Shown here piece after piece: positions 16,830 to 25,493 of a stretch of 64,000 nucleotides of DNA. The notes beneath the pieces were generated by a model that was not told where the DNA came from, did no database searches, and worked only from the letters and a program-made list of their open reading frames with translations. Where the stretch lies: positions 2,933,852-2,997,851 of the forward strand of contig NZ_NRSW01000001.1 of NCBI RefSeq assembly GCF_002288635.1, in the 5' to 3' direction. The position numbers and the translations under genes are program-made. This stretch comes from Mucilaginibacter sp. MD40. Lineage in GTDB: Bacteria > Bacteroidota > Bacteroidia > Sphingobacteriales > Sphingobacteriaceae. Numbering within the stretch: position 1 is the first letter of the stretch; the number at the start of each line of letters is the position of its first letter.

Positions 16830-17885
16830 TTACACACCGAGGTTAGCAAATATTTCCCTTATAGAGAAATTTGCACCGCAAACATGCTCATCAGCCGCAC
16901 CATAATAAACGGTAAGTGTATCACCATCTTCCTGCAAGACATGCCCATTGGTAAATACCACATGCCCGAAGAAGCCCGTCATTTCGTAAGAGGCGATAGG
17001 CTCCATAATGGGCTCGGTAGAACGCGCTAACACAACAGATGGATCATTAAGATCAAGCAATGCGGCACCCAGGCAATAACGATGTTCGCGAGTAGCACCG
17101 TGGTATATCTCCAGCCATCCCTTTTCTGTTTTTATTGGCGAGGCACCTGCACCCACCCTTCCGCTATCCCACATCCCTTCACGTGTTTTTAATATGCACT
17201 TGTGGTTTCCCCAGTGTACAGCGTCGGGTGATTCGGCCAGCCAGATATAATTTCCGCCAATGTCAACACTGCTGGGGCGATGCAGGGCGTAATATTTCCC
17301 GTTTATTTTTTCCTCAAATATGGCTACATCCTTGTTGTGTGGCGGCAATATCATGCCGTAGCTGGTGAAAGATTTCCAATCGGTAGTTGTGCGCATACCT
17401 ACTCCAACACCACTATCGCTAACAGCTGTAAATGTTAAATAAAACTTCTCTTCAAGTGCAGTAACCCTGCAATCTTCAATACCAAATGTTTGTAAAGGTC
17501 CTGTTCCGAAAAGTTTGGGATATCCTTCGGGTTCATAGAAACGCTTACCGTCATTACTGCATAATAAACGTAAATGCGAGAGAGTGGTAAGATAATCGAC
17601 ACCCTTATAACGCACCACCCTGGCATCAGTCGCAATCAGATCAGCATCATCAAGGGCTATTTCCATTATCTTTGTTTCTCCTGTTTCAGTAAGTACAGGG
17701 AATGAGATGTGTACTTCGTTTTGCTTGGGTCTTTCGGCAACCCTTACTAATAGCCAGGTTTTTCCCTCGTATTTAAACACACCTGGATTTAACAAACAGG
17801 CTATTAACAGCCCCTCCGCGCTTGGTGCAAGATCATCAGGTGAAAGCAGAGGATTTTCGGGGAAACGTTTAGCGATATCAGCCAT
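16830..17885 (-). CDS. GH130-family glycoside phosphorylase/hydrolase
   Basis: A 351-residue five-bladed propeller protein of the GH130 family (beta-mannoside phosphorylases and related enzymes). Family features: FPENPLLSPDDL at the start, NPGVFKYEGKTWLLVRVAER, the catalytic-Asp region FGIEDCRVT, and GAGASPIKTEKGWLEIYHG. No signal peptide, so it acts in the cytoplasm, as GH130 phosphorylases do. Exact linkage specificity cannot be read. It is the first gene of a possible unit with uxaC (95 bp downstream). A pure hydrolase role is possible since several GH130 members hydrolyse rather than phosphorolyse. Confidence 0.88.
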   Translation of the reverse strand: MADIAKRFPENPLLSPDDLAPSAEGLLIACLLNPGVFKYEGKTWLLVRVAERPKQNEVHISFPVLTETGETKIMEIALDDADLIATDARVVRYKGVDYLTTLSHLRLLCSNDGKRFYEPEGYPKLFGTGPLQTFGIEDCRVTALEEKFYLTFTAVSDSGVGVGMRTTTDWKSFTSYGMILPPHNKDVAIFEEKINGKYYALHRPSSVDIGGNYIWLAESPDAVHWGNHKCILKTREGMWDSGRVGAGASPIKTEKGWLEIYHGATREHRYCLGAALLDLNDPSVVLARSTEPIMEPIASYEMTGFFGHVVFTNGHVLQEDGDTLTVYYGAADEHVCGANFSIREIFANLGV

Positions 17886-17919
17886 AAATGTTTTAGTTGT
17901 AGCTTTATAACATTTACGC

Positions 17920-17950
17920 TTTGCAATGGTTCATACAGATACTATATTTG
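17920..17950 (+). promoter_or_regulatory. Complete Bacteroidota-type promoter of the PAS-GAF kinase
   Basis: TTTG at 17920-17923 and TATATTTG at 17943-17950 are separated by 19 bp and match the -33 (TTTG) and -7 (TAnnTTTG) elements. This is the best complete promoter seen in the window. The leader to the ATG at 18048 would be about 90 bases. Confidence 0.65.
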
Positions 17951-18047
17951 TTGCATACTCGCCGTTACTTCTCTTAAATTTTGCCGACATTGTTTATCAT
18001 GCTGGGAAATCATGAGCATTCAAATAGTAAGTTACTAAGTCTAAAAA

Positions 18048-20030
18048 ATGCCATCAACTATCAGTAACATATCACTAACTTACCAGGTACCGGAACATTT
18101 ACCGATAGCGATATATCAGTGCGATACGGCAGGAAACATTACCTCTTATAACCAGGCGGCTACCAAATTATGGGGGCGAGTACCTGATAAAAGTAACCGG
18201 TATACCGGCGCATATGCTATTTACAATGCCGCCGGACAAGCGCTTGCTTTAGAAGAGCACCCTGTAGCCCGTACCCTGCGCAGCGGTGTGAATGTTGACG
18301 GAGAAGAATTGATCATTGAACGGCCCGATGGAAGTACAGCTAATGTGATGGCCTATTGTGTACCTGTTTTAAATGATGTACAGATCATTACCGGCGCGGT
18401 AAACACATTGATTGATATTACCGAGCAACGTACCGGGGAACGTAAACATAATATACTTGCTGCTATTATTGAAAATTCTGATGATGCTATTGTCAGTAAA
18501 ACGCTTGACGGCATTATTACCAGCTGGAATAATGGCGCACAAGAGCTGTTTGGCTACGCGGCAGACGAAATAGTAGGCAAATCCATCACTACAATTATAC
18601 CGGTTAATAGACTGAACGAGGAAACAGATATTATCAGCAAAATAAAACTTGGCCAAAAGGTTGATCATTTTTCTACCTACAGATTACATAAAAACGGCCA
18701 TGAAATACCTGTTTCGTTAGCGATATCTCCCATAAAAGATGTTCAGGGCAATATCATTGGCGCATCCAAAATAGCAAGAAATATTACCCGGCAACTTGAG
18801 GCCGAGAACAAACTGCAGCGTTATGCGGAAAACTTGGAAATTTTCAATTATGTAGGTAAAGTTGTTTCAGAAAACCTGGATGTGCAGGAGATATTGCAGA
18901 AGGTAACCGATGCTACTACCCTTTTAACCGGGGCCGCTTATGGGGCATTCTTTTATAATAACATTGATGAAAACGGAGAATTTTATACACTTTATACCTT
19001 ATCAGGCGCACCGAGGGAAGCTTTTGAGCATTTAGGCGTTCCGCGTAAAACCAAGTTATTTAGCCCAACTTTTAGCGGAATAGGTATTGTGCGTGTTGAT
19101 GATATCACTAAAGACCCACGATATGGCCAAAACAGCCCGCATTACGGTATGCCATTAGGTCATTTATCTGTAGTGAGCTATTTGGCTGCACCTGTGCTAT
19201 CTAAAAACGGCGACGTAATAGGGGCACTTTTCCTGGGCCATCCGGAGTCTGCTATGTTCAATGAAGAACATGAGAACCTTGTAGCAGGTGTGGCCTCACA
19301 GGCCAGCATAGCGCTTGACAATGCCAAACTATACGAAGAAGTACAAAGGCTAAATTCCAAAAAAGATGAGTTTATTGGCTTAGCAAGCCACGAACTAAAA
19401 ACGCCGGTAACCAGTCTTAACGGTTATCTGCAAATTATTGACCGCAATTTATTTGATGGCGACAGAAATAAAACCTTTGTTAAAAAAGCGATAGCGCAGA
19501 TCGGTAAACTTTCTGACCTGATTTCTGACTTACTGGATGTATCAAAGATCGAATCGGGCCAGTTGCCTTTGAATTATACCCAATTTGACATCGCCCAGTT
19601 AGTTGATGATATTACTGAAATAATGCAGTATTCAACCAAATCACACAGGATAATTATCTGTTCAGAGGCCGGAGATATCAATGTAAACGCTGATAAGCAA
19701 CGCATTGAGCAGGTGATCATTAATCTGTTATCAAACGCTATTAAATATTCGCCAGAATCAGGCCATGTTAATATCACCGTTTCAAAAAATGAGAATGCGG
19801 TAAGCGTTGAGGTGCAAGACTTTGGTATAGGTATTAGTAAAGAACAACAGCAACGTATTTTTTCGCGATTCTACAGGGTAGATGATATAGCTTCGCATAT
19901 CTCCGGCCTGGGTATAGGCCTATACATCAGTAATGAAATTATTAAACGCCATAAAGGCAGCCTTTCAGTTACAAGCAACGCCGGCAAAGGATCTGTATTC
20001 AAATTTGAAATACCGGCCATTCAGGCCTAA
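18048..20030 (+). CDS. PAS-PAS-GAF sensor histidine kinase
   Basis: A 660-residue kinase with no transmembrane segment, hence probably cytoplasmic. Domains: PAS about 12-130, PAS about 138-255 (NSDDAIVSKTLDGIITSWNNGAQELFGY), GAF about 270-425, phosphoacceptor helix with ASHELKTPV (His448), and a HATPase domain with N box NLLSNAIKYS, G1 DFGIGIS and G2 GLGIGLYI. All kinase boxes are intact. No response regulator is next to it, which is common for orphan kinases in this phylum. The signal is not known; PAS and GAF suggest a small ligand, redox or light input. It ends at a hairpin shared with the convergent gene downstream. Confidence 0.92.
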   Translation: MPSTISNISLTYQVPEHLPIAIYQCDTAGNITSYNQAATKLWGRVPDKSNRYTGAYAIYNAAGQALALEEHPVARTLRSGVNVDGEELIIERPDGSTANVMAYCVPVLNDVQIITGAVNTLIDITEQRTGERKHNILAAIIENSDDAIVSKTLDGIITSWNNGAQELFGYAADEIVGKSITTIIPVNRLNEETDIISKIKLGQKVDHFSTYRLHKNGHEIPVSLAISPIKDVQGNIIGASKIARNITRQLEAENKLQRYAENLEIFNYVGKVVSENLDVQEILQKVTDATTLLTGAAYGAFFYNNIDENGEFYTLYTLSGAPREAFEHLGVPRKTKLFSPTFSGIGIVRVDDITKDPRYGQNSPHYGMPLGHLSVVSYLAAPVLSKNGDVIGALFLGHPESAMFNEEHENLVAGVASQASIALDNAKLYEEVQRLNSKKDEFIGLASHELKTPVTSLNGYLQIIDRNLFDGDRNKTFVKKAIAQIGKLSDLISDLLDVSKIESGQLPLNYTQFDIAQLVDDITEIMQYSTKSHRIIICSEAGDINVNADKQRIEQVIINLLSNAIKYSPESGHVNITVSKNENAVSVEVQDFGIGISKEQQQRIFSRFYRVDDIASHISGLGIGLYISNEIIKRHKGSLSVTSNAGKGSVFKFEIPAIQA

Positions 20031-20056
20031 CCGCATTATTTTTTGTGTAAAACAAA

Positions 20057-20074
20057 GGCCCGGTTTCCCGGGCC
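20057..20074. terminator. Bidirectional terminator between kinase and Pro/Thr-rich gene
   Basis: GGCCCGG (20057-20063) pairs with CCGGGCC (20068-20074) around TTTC. The minus-strand RNA continues TTTGTTTT, a good U-rich tail for the gene at 20101-20583; the plus-strand tail ATTTGC is weaker. Confidence 0.7.
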
Positions 20075-20100
20075 ATTTGCTATATAATAGAATTAATGAT

Positions 20101-20583
20101 TTACATACCGGTGCGCGGTACTGTTGGTGCGCCAACAGGTGTAGTTGAAGGCGCTGTAGGTGATGTTGACGGCATTGGTGTTGGAGTAGCCGGTGTAGTT
20201 CCTGGTGTTGTGCTTGGTACGCCCGGGCTGGTTGGTGCCGGCATAGTTGGCGTGGCGGGCACAGGAGCCGGTGTAGTTGGACTTCCGGGATTTGTTGGCG
20301 TTGTTGGATACGAGGAGTTAGTAGGGTTTGTTGGTGTGTTAGGAGTAGTAGGTGTACCAGGCATTGTTGGGTTACCCGGAGTGTTTGGCACTATTGGCCT
20401 GGTTGGTGTACCCGGTGTTGTGGTACGGCCCTTAGTTCTTTTAGGAACTGTATCCTGATTCGTGGTCAGCTCATTTCCAAAGGCGGCCTTGTTAATATTA
20501 TTGTTGGTGTGGTTATGGGCCACAGCATAATTTAATCCAAACGCGGCTACTGCCGTCGCTATTATCACACTCATCTTTTTCAT
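20101..20583 (-). CDS. Secreted proline/threonine-rich low-complexity protein
   Basis: A 160-residue protein with a signal peptide (MKKMSVIIATAVAAFGLNYAVA, cleavage about 23) followed by an Asn-rich spacer and, from about residue 48 to the end, imperfect repeats of P-T-x-P type (GTPTRPIVPNTPGNP and similar). No globular domain is visible. Codon use is repetitive, and the opposite strand is open too, but the signal peptide, start and terminator support the minus-strand gene. It could be a cell-surface or periplasmic spacer protein. The repeats make it prone to length variation. Function unknown. Confidence 0.7.
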   Translation of the reverse strand: MKKMSVIIATAVAAFGLNYAVAHNHTNNNINKAAFGNELTTNQDTVPKRTKGRTTTPGTPTRPIVPNTPGNPTMPGTPTTPNTPTNPTNSSYPTTPTNPGSPTTPAPVPATPTMPAPTSPGVPSTTPGTTPATPTPMPSTSPTAPSTTPVGAPTVPRTGM

Positions 20584-20674
20584 AGCGTATGTTATTAATG
20601 GTTTATATAATTAACTATAGAATAACATACACCATGCCAAAAGAGAAAAAATTTCAATTTTTATTATTTAAAAA

Positions 20675-21616
20675 TTACTTCATAAATACCTTGGTAGCAC
20701 CATAACCAAACTTTTCCTTCTGCGCATCCATAAAAGTTTTCACCTTTTGATTTTTGGCTAATAACTTATGCAACTCATGCCGTAATATGCCATTACCGGT
20801 ACCATGTATAAAGGTGATCTCATGCACTTGGTGTACTATTGCCGCCTCAAGCGTTTTATTGAAGTGGCCAATTTGTATAGCGAGTATTTCGCTACTACCC
20901 AGGAAATGGTAATCCTCTCGTAATTGCTCTATATGCAGGTCTATTTCGGTGGCCGGTTTTTGTATTTCCTGCTTTTCCTGCGCCGGCTTAAAAAAGCTTT
21001 CCTTTAATTGCACAGGGTCTATAATTACTTCCGGTTCATCCAGTTGTATCATCCAACCCTGCTGTTTTATATAGGGTACTGTCTTTTTTGCGCCCGCAAA
21101 ATCTTTTGCTTTAAACTGCTCACTATATTGCAGCGGTTCTTTAACAGGTTGGGCCTGTTTAGTATAAAACACTATTTGAAAAACAAATGAAGGCCACAAC
21201 TGCAGGTCAGATAATTTGGCTGAGTATATTTTAGCAACGGCTTGTGGTTCAATAATTCCCGCATATTCTCCTTTTTGCTGCTTTTGCTGTTTAGTTTGTA
21301 AAGCAGTGAGTAACTGGTATGATGTTTCGTTCACCAGGTAAAAATGTACCAGGCTGTTAGCATTAACATCTGGTATTACGGCAATGTGTACACCCGTTGT
21401 CTTAAATTCGCCTTCAGGTATTTTTATCTGCGGTGCTTCCTCGTCATGGCTCTCCTCTCCTCTGCCATGCACAAAGGTTACTTTATTAGCCAGCACAGGT
21501 ATTTCAAAATCATCGTCGCCGGTAACACCAATCATCTGGTCGTCTATAATTCGTGTTACGTAACCTTCCATCTTTTCGTCAACAAACCGTACAAAATCGC
21601 CTAACTTATATTTCAT
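20675..21616 (-). CDS. DUF2027 and Smr domain protein (MutS2-like nuclease domain)
   Basis: A 313-residue protein. The N-terminal part (KYKLGDFVRFVDEKMEGYVTRI) is a DUF2027 SH3-like module, a middle beta-rich domain follows, and the C-terminal 80 residues form an Smr domain: EIDLHIEQL, and the signature FIHGTGNGILRHEL (HGxGxGxLR). Smr domains act as nucleases on DNA or RNA; in Bacteroidota this two-domain protein is widespread, but its target is not established. The start ATG at 21616 is supported by the conserved N-terminus. It is monocistronic and divergent from the YciF-like gene. Confidence 0.88.
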   Translation of the reverse strand: MKYKLGDFVRFVDEKMEGYVTRIIDDQMIGVTGDDDFEIPVLANKVTFVHGRGEESHDEEAPQIKIPEGEFKTTGVHIAVIPDVNANSLVHFYLVNETSYQLLTALQTKQQKQQKGEYAGIIEPQAVAKIYSAKLSDLQLWPSFVFQIVFYTKQAQPVKEPLQYSEQFKAKDFAGAKKTVPYIKQQGWMIQLDEPEVIIDPVQLKESFFKPAQEKQEIQKPATEIDLHIEQLREDYHFLGSSEILAIQIGHFNKTLEAAIVHQVHEITFIHGTGNGILRHELHKLLAKNQKVKTFMDAQKEKFGYGATKVFMK

Positions 21617-21677
21617 AATGCAAGTATAAGCAGCAATTGTGCCTGTTTAATGTTATTATTTTAAAGATGCATTTGGG

Positions 21678-21709
21678 TTGACCAGTTATGCTACTATTTA
21701 ATAAATTTG
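21678..21709 (+). promoter_or_regulatory. Promoter of the YciF-like gene
   Basis: TAAATTTG (21702-21709) matches TAnnTTTG; TTG at 21678-21680, 21 bp upstream, is a reasonable -33. The TTG at the end of the -7 box is an in-frame pseudo-start, so translation is assigned to ATG 21737. Confidence 0.55.
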
Positions 21710-21736
21710 TTGTACATAATTTCAGATACCTATTCA

Positions 21737-22267
21737 ATGACTTTTACCCCTGATAAAGATGTTAATTTCCTTAAAAGGATATTTATGCATCATCTTAACC
21801 GCATCTATAATGGTAAATGCTTTTTACGCGACCATGCGCAACACCTTGAAGAATCAGCCTCGTTCAAAGGGCTGCAATTAGCGCTTGATGAATTTACAAC
21901 TGATGTAAAAAAGCAAATACAGCGCATGGAAGAAATTTACGCTCTTGTTAAAGAAAAGCCTGCCCCGGAAAGCTGTAACCCTATACGCAATATTGTTAAA
22001 GACGAGTTTTGCATTGATACAAACCAGGACCTGCCAGTATTAAACGATCTGGATATTATGCTTTACGTACAAATACTCGAGCATATTAACCTTACCTCCT
22101 ACCGTATGCTAATTATGCTGTCTAAACTTTTACAGTATAACGATGTAACCCAATTGCTGACTGAAAACCTTGACGAATCTACAGATAATGACCAGTTATT
22201 TGTACTGATTGCTAAAGAATATATAACAAAAGATCAGGAGATATTAAAAAAACAAAGCCGGACATAA
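21737..22267 (+). CDS. DUF892 (YciF-like) ferritin-fold protein
   Basis: A 176-residue all-helical protein. The pattern LNRIYNGKCFLRDHAQHLEESASFKGLQLALDEFTTDVKKQIQRMEEIYALVKEKPAPESC is that of DUF892/YciF, a ferritin-like four-helix bundle found in many stress-responsive bacterial genes. The usual metal-coordinating Glu/His positions are partly recognisable (E in HLEE, E in QRMEEIY) but not all can be assigned. Role probably protective under stress (inferred). ATG 21737 is chosen because the TTG at 21707 belongs to the -7 promoter box. Confidence 0.75.
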   Translation: MTFTPDKDVNFLKRIFMHHLNRIYNGKCFLRDHAQHLEESASFKGLQLALDEFTTDVKKQIQRMEEIYALVKEKPAPESCNPIRNIVKDEFCIDTNQDLPVLNDLDIMLYVQILEHINLTSYRMLIMLSKLLQYNDVTQLLTENLDESTDNDQLFVLIAKEYITKDQEILKKQSRT

Positions 22268-22443
22268 AGTACCGGCTTTGTATAGTTATTTAATACCCCT
22301 ACTAAAATAACTTATCACAAAGGAAAAGAATTGCAACGCAACTTACAAGTAAGTTATGTAACAATTTGTTTACTTAAACTATAAAGCAATCATTCTGTAT
22401 ATTTTTAATTTATCTCAGTTGTACTTATCAAATCACCCATAAA

Positions 22444-24330
22444 ATGTTTAAAAAATTAATTGTTGCTGCAATTTTAAGCGCAACGCTCTCACAGTTGCAG
22501 GCGCAAACCCTGTATATGCCACGCGATATAAAAAGGGCTTATGCCAACGGCACACGGAGTATGGATGGTAAGCCCGGCCCTAAATACTGGCAAAACCATT
22601 CAAGGTATGATATCTCTATCACAACAGCCCCTCCGGAGTCACTGGTAAAAGGGGTTGAAACCATTACCTATTACAATAACAGCCCTGATACCTTAAAAAG
22701 GCTGAATATGAAACTTATCCTTAATGTGCACCGCCCAGGTGCTGCAAGGATGGGTGCAACCAGCCCTGACTACCTTACAAAGGGTGTGCAGATTGATGAT
22801 TTTAAAATTTCCGGGCAAACTCGTCAGTGGAATAATGCCACCATGGGCTCAACCAACCAAATGGTATCACTACCCAAGCCCTTAATGCCGCATGATTCTG
22901 TGCAGCTTAACATCACCTGGCATTTTGATGTTTCTAAACAAAGCGGCCGCGAAGGTATGATTGATTCTACCAGTTTCTACCTGGCTTATTTTTACCCTCG
23001 TGTTTCGGTGTATGATGATTACAATGGCTGGGACAGGATTGAATTTATAGACGCGCAAGAGTTTTACAACGATTTTAATGATTACACTCTGAATGTGACT
23101 GTCCCTAAAAACTATGTGGTTTGGGCTACCGGTACTTTACAAAACGCTCCAAAGGTATTACAGAAAGAGATTAACGATCGATTACAGAAATCATTCTCAA
23201 GTGACAGTACCATCCATGTGGCTACTGCCGATGAAATGGCAGCGGGAAAAGTGACCGCACAAAATGCCACCAACACCTGGAAGTGGACAGCCAGTAACAT
23301 CAGCGATGTAGCTGTTGGCATCAGCAACCATTACATTTGGGATGCAGGCAGTGTGGTGGTTGATAGAAATACAGGCAGAAGGGCAAGCATGCAGGCAGCA
23401 TACTCTGTACAGGGTACAGATTTTAAGCAATCGGTACAATTTGGCCGCAACGCCTTAAGTTGGTTTAGTACCAACTGGCCGGGAGTGCCTTACCCCTTCC
23501 CCAAAATGACCGCATTCCAGGGGTTTGCAGACATGGAATATCCTATGATGGTAAATGATAGCCAAATGGGCGACCCTGGTTTTGCACAACTGGTACAAGA
23601 CCATGAAATAGCACATACCTGGTTCCCGTTTTACATGGGTATAAATGAAACCCGTTATGCCTTTATGGACGAAGGTTGGGCAACCACGCTTGAATATTTG
23701 ATAGGTACTGCCGAAAAGGGTAAAGAAAAAGCCGATGCTTTTTATAAACAATTCCGTATTAACGGCTGGATCAATAACCGGTCAAGCAATCAGGATATTC
23801 CTACCATTACGCAAACCAGCGAACTTACCACCGGCTATGGTAACAACGCTTATGGAAAGCCATCATTAAGCTACTTAGCGCTTAAAGATATGTTGGGTGA
23901 CGAACTATTTAAAAAAGCTTTACATGGTTACATGGACCGCTGGCACGGCAAACATCCTATCCCGTGGGATTATTTTAACTCCATGAGCAATGTATCAGGC
24001 AAAAACCTTACGTGGTTCTTTAATAACTGGTTCTTTACTAATGGTTATGATGATCTGGCTATAAAAAATGTAGTGACAGGTAAAGATGGCTATACCCTAA
24101 CTATTGCCAATATGGGTGGTTTTGCCATTCCGTTTGATGTGGTTGCTGAATATACCGACGGTACTAAAAAAACTATACATCAAACACCATCCATCTGGGA
24201 AAAAAATCAGAAAGAAGCCTTAGTAACATTTGTAAACGTCAGAGGCAAAAGCCTTAAGTCCATCACCTTAGATAATGGTATATTTATGGATGCTACACCT
24301 GGAGACAACACCTGGCTGGTAAAAAAATAA
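22444..24330 (+). CDS. M1-family zinc metallopeptidase (aminopeptidase-like)
   Basis: A 628-residue secreted peptidase. Signal peptide about 1-20 (QLQAQ cleavage). The N-terminal beta domain is followed by the thermolysin-like catalytic domain with GFADMEYPMM at about 360-369 (in place of the GAMEN exopeptidase motif), zinc site HEIAH (His387, Glu388, His391) and the third ligand Glu410 in MDEGWATTLEYL, giving the HExxH-x18-E pattern of M1. The substitution in the GxMEN motif is typical of the Bacteroidota secreted M1 group, for which substrates are not defined. It is monocistronic and ends in a strong palindromic terminator. Confidence 0.92.
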   Translation: MFKKLIVAAILSATLSQLQAQTLYMPRDIKRAYANGTRSMDGKPGPKYWQNHSRYDISITTAPPESLVKGVETITYYNNSPDTLKRLNMKLILNVHRPGAARMGATSPDYLTKGVQIDDFKISGQTRQWNNATMGSTNQMVSLPKPLMPHDSVQLNITWHFDVSKQSGREGMIDSTSFYLAYFYPRVSVYDDYNGWDRIEFIDAQEFYNDFNDYTLNVTVPKNYVVWATGTLQNAPKVLQKEINDRLQKSFSSDSTIHVATADEMAAGKVTAQNATNTWKWTASNISDVAVGISNHYIWDAGSVVVDRNTGRRASMQAAYSVQGTDFKQSVQFGRNALSWFSTNWPGVPYPFPKMTAFQGFADMEYPMMVNDSQMGDPGFAQLVQDHEIAHTWFPFYMGINETRYAFMDEGWATTLEYLIGTAEKGKEKADAFYKQFRINGWINNRSSNQDIPTITQTSELTTGYGNNAYGKPSLSYLALKDMLGDELFKKALHGYMDRWHGKHPIPWDYFNSMSNVSGKNLTWFFNNWFFTNGYDDLAIKNVVTGKDGYTLTIANMGGFAIPFDVVAEYTDGTKKTIHQTPSIWEKNQKEALVTFVNVRGKSLKSITLDNGIFMDATPGDNTWLVKK

Positions 24331-24350
24331 ATATTTACTAAACAAAAAAA

Positions 24351-24368
24351 ACCAGCCTGCAGGCTGGT
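24351..24368. terminator. Strong bidirectional terminator after the M1 gene
   Basis: ACCAGCCTGCAGGCTGGT is a perfect palindrome with an A-run before and a T-run after (about 7 each), so it terminates both the M1 gene (+) and the YtxH gene (-). Confidence 0.9.
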
Positions 24369-24393
24369 TTTTTTGTTTTAATCAATTATATTT

Positions 24394-24759
24394 TCAACTG
24401 TTCTGGATAGAATTATTCCAGTCATTAGCTGTGCTTTTCACTCGTGATTTAGCTTCATTTGCGCCATTTTCAGCATAATCTTTAGCTTTATCTTTTGCAT
24501 CATCGTAAGCATCACGTGCGTGGTCTACAGCGCCATTGATTTTTGATTTTACAGAATCAACAACATTGCTGCTGTAATCTTTTACGTTCTCAACTGTGTT
24601 TTGAGCTTTGTCCTTAGCTTTATTTACAAGGTCATTTACATAATCAGCAATATCGCCGCGTAAATCCTCGCCTTTTTCAGGGGCCAATAATAAACCTAAA
24701 GCGGCACCCGCTGCAGCACCTATTAAAAGCGCTGCTATAACTTTTGCTTGATCTTTCAT
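24394..24759 (-). CDS. YtxH-domain (gas-vesicle-like) stress protein
   Basis: A 121-residue protein with an N-terminal hydrophobic glycine/alanine-rich segment (VIAALLIGAAAGAALGLLLAPEKGEDLR) characteristic of YtxH domains, then a long amphipathic helical tail rich in Asp, Lys, Ala and Asn with apolipoprotein/LEA-like 11-residue periodicity (VKDYSSNVVDSVKSKINGAVDHARDAYDDAKDKAKDYAE region). It is probably membrane-anchored, with the tail in the cytoplasm. YtxH proteins are associated with general stress. The start is ATG 24759; a longer in-frame opening to 24807 lacks the conserved pattern. Confidence 0.85.
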   Translation of the reverse strand: MKDQAKVIAALLIGAAAGAALGLLLAPEKGEDLRGDIADYVNDLVNKAKDKAQNTVENVKDYSSNVVDSVKSKINGAVDHARDAYDDAKDKAKDYAENGANEAKSRVKSTANDWNNSIQNS

Positions 24760-24904
24760 ATTTGTTACTTTTTGTAGATGAATATGTCCTTGTCTTACAA
24801 ATACCATACCGTACTATTTATCTTTTTGTTAATTAGCAGGCGTATCACAACTCTTGCTTGTAAATGTGCCCACACAAAAAAATAGCCGCCTTGTTAACTA
24901 AACA

Positions 24905-25147
24905 ATGACGTGGACCAATGTATTAAATTTGATGCAGGACATACATTTCAGGAAGATGTTTTTCCTGATGGTGTTTATAACAGCAGCTTTTTTAATTTTT
25001 TTAAAATATAAACTGCTTCCTTATTTTAACAGATGGGAAAGCCCGGGTTACCGCTTATTGAGATGGGTGCTCGACGCGCTGATCCTGATCACTTTCGCTA
25101 TTATAGCCATAGCGGCGGTAGCGTTTTGGATGAGCGGTAACAGATAG
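24905..25147 (+). CDS. Small two-helix membrane protein, unknown function
   Basis: An 80-residue protein with two predicted membrane helices (FFLMVFITAAFLIFL and LDALILITFAIIAIAAVAFW) separated by a short basic/aromatic loop. No family was recognised. The support for it being real is the hydrophobic pattern, ATG start and a terminator hairpin 13 bp downstream. It is divergent from the YtxH gene, so it might share stress control, but this is only context. Confidence 0.55.
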   Translation: MTWTNVLNLMQDIHFRKMFFLMVFITAAFLIFLKYKLLPYFNRWESPGYRLLRWVLDALILITFAIIAIAAVAFWMSGNR

Positions 25148-25160
25148 GTATAAAAACAGA

Positions 25161-25184
25161 ACATCCACCTTTTGGGGTGGATGT
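25161..25184. terminator. Bidirectional terminator between small membrane protein and csp
   Basis: ACATCCACC (25161-25169) pairs with GGTGGATGT (25176-25184) around TTTTGG. The minus-strand RNA continues TCTGTTTTTAT, giving a U-rich tail for the cold-shock gene; the plus-strand tail is weaker. Confidence 0.75.
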
Positions 25185-25218
25185 CCATACAATTTGTAAT
25201 CTTAGTTATATAGATATA

Positions 25219-25413
25219 TTAAACTACTTTTACGTTTACTGCATTTAAGCCTTTTCTTCCGTTCTCAACTTCGTATTCAACTTTGTCGTTCTCACGGATT
25301 TCGTCAATAAGGCCTGTTGAATGAACAAATATGTCCTGGCTACCATCAGCTGGTACGATGAAACCAAAACCTTTTGTTTCATTGAAAAATTTAACTGTTC
25401 CTTGTTTTTGCAT
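25219..25413 (-). CDS. Cold-shock protein (CspA family)
   Basis: A 64-residue single cold-shock domain, MQKQGTVKFFNETKGFGFI, with RNP1 (KGFGFI) and RNP2 (DIFVH) RNA-binding motifs. It acts as a nucleic-acid chaperone. The start is ATG 25413, which gives the standard Csp length; a longer frame to 25467 adds residues unlike any Csp. The 80-bp leader is long for this phylum, as is usual in csp genes. It lies downstream of the GAF-PAS gene in the same orientation. Confidence 0.94.
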   Translation of the reverse strand: MQKQGTVKFFNETKGFGFIVPADGSQDIFVHSTGLIDEIRENDKVEYEVENGRKGLNAVNVKVV

Positions 25414-25493
25414 TATAATATTTATTAAAGTGCGCAAGGTATGTATAATAATCGGCATTGCTGTCATATTAATATAAAAACAGCGCAGGCAGC

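Noticed and set aside
20096..20458. Plus-strand frame of 120 residues rich in Gly-Val-Pro, collagen-like in look
   Set aside because: It is the complement of the Pro/Thr repeat gene on the minus strand, which has the signal peptide and a terminator; the plus frame has neither.
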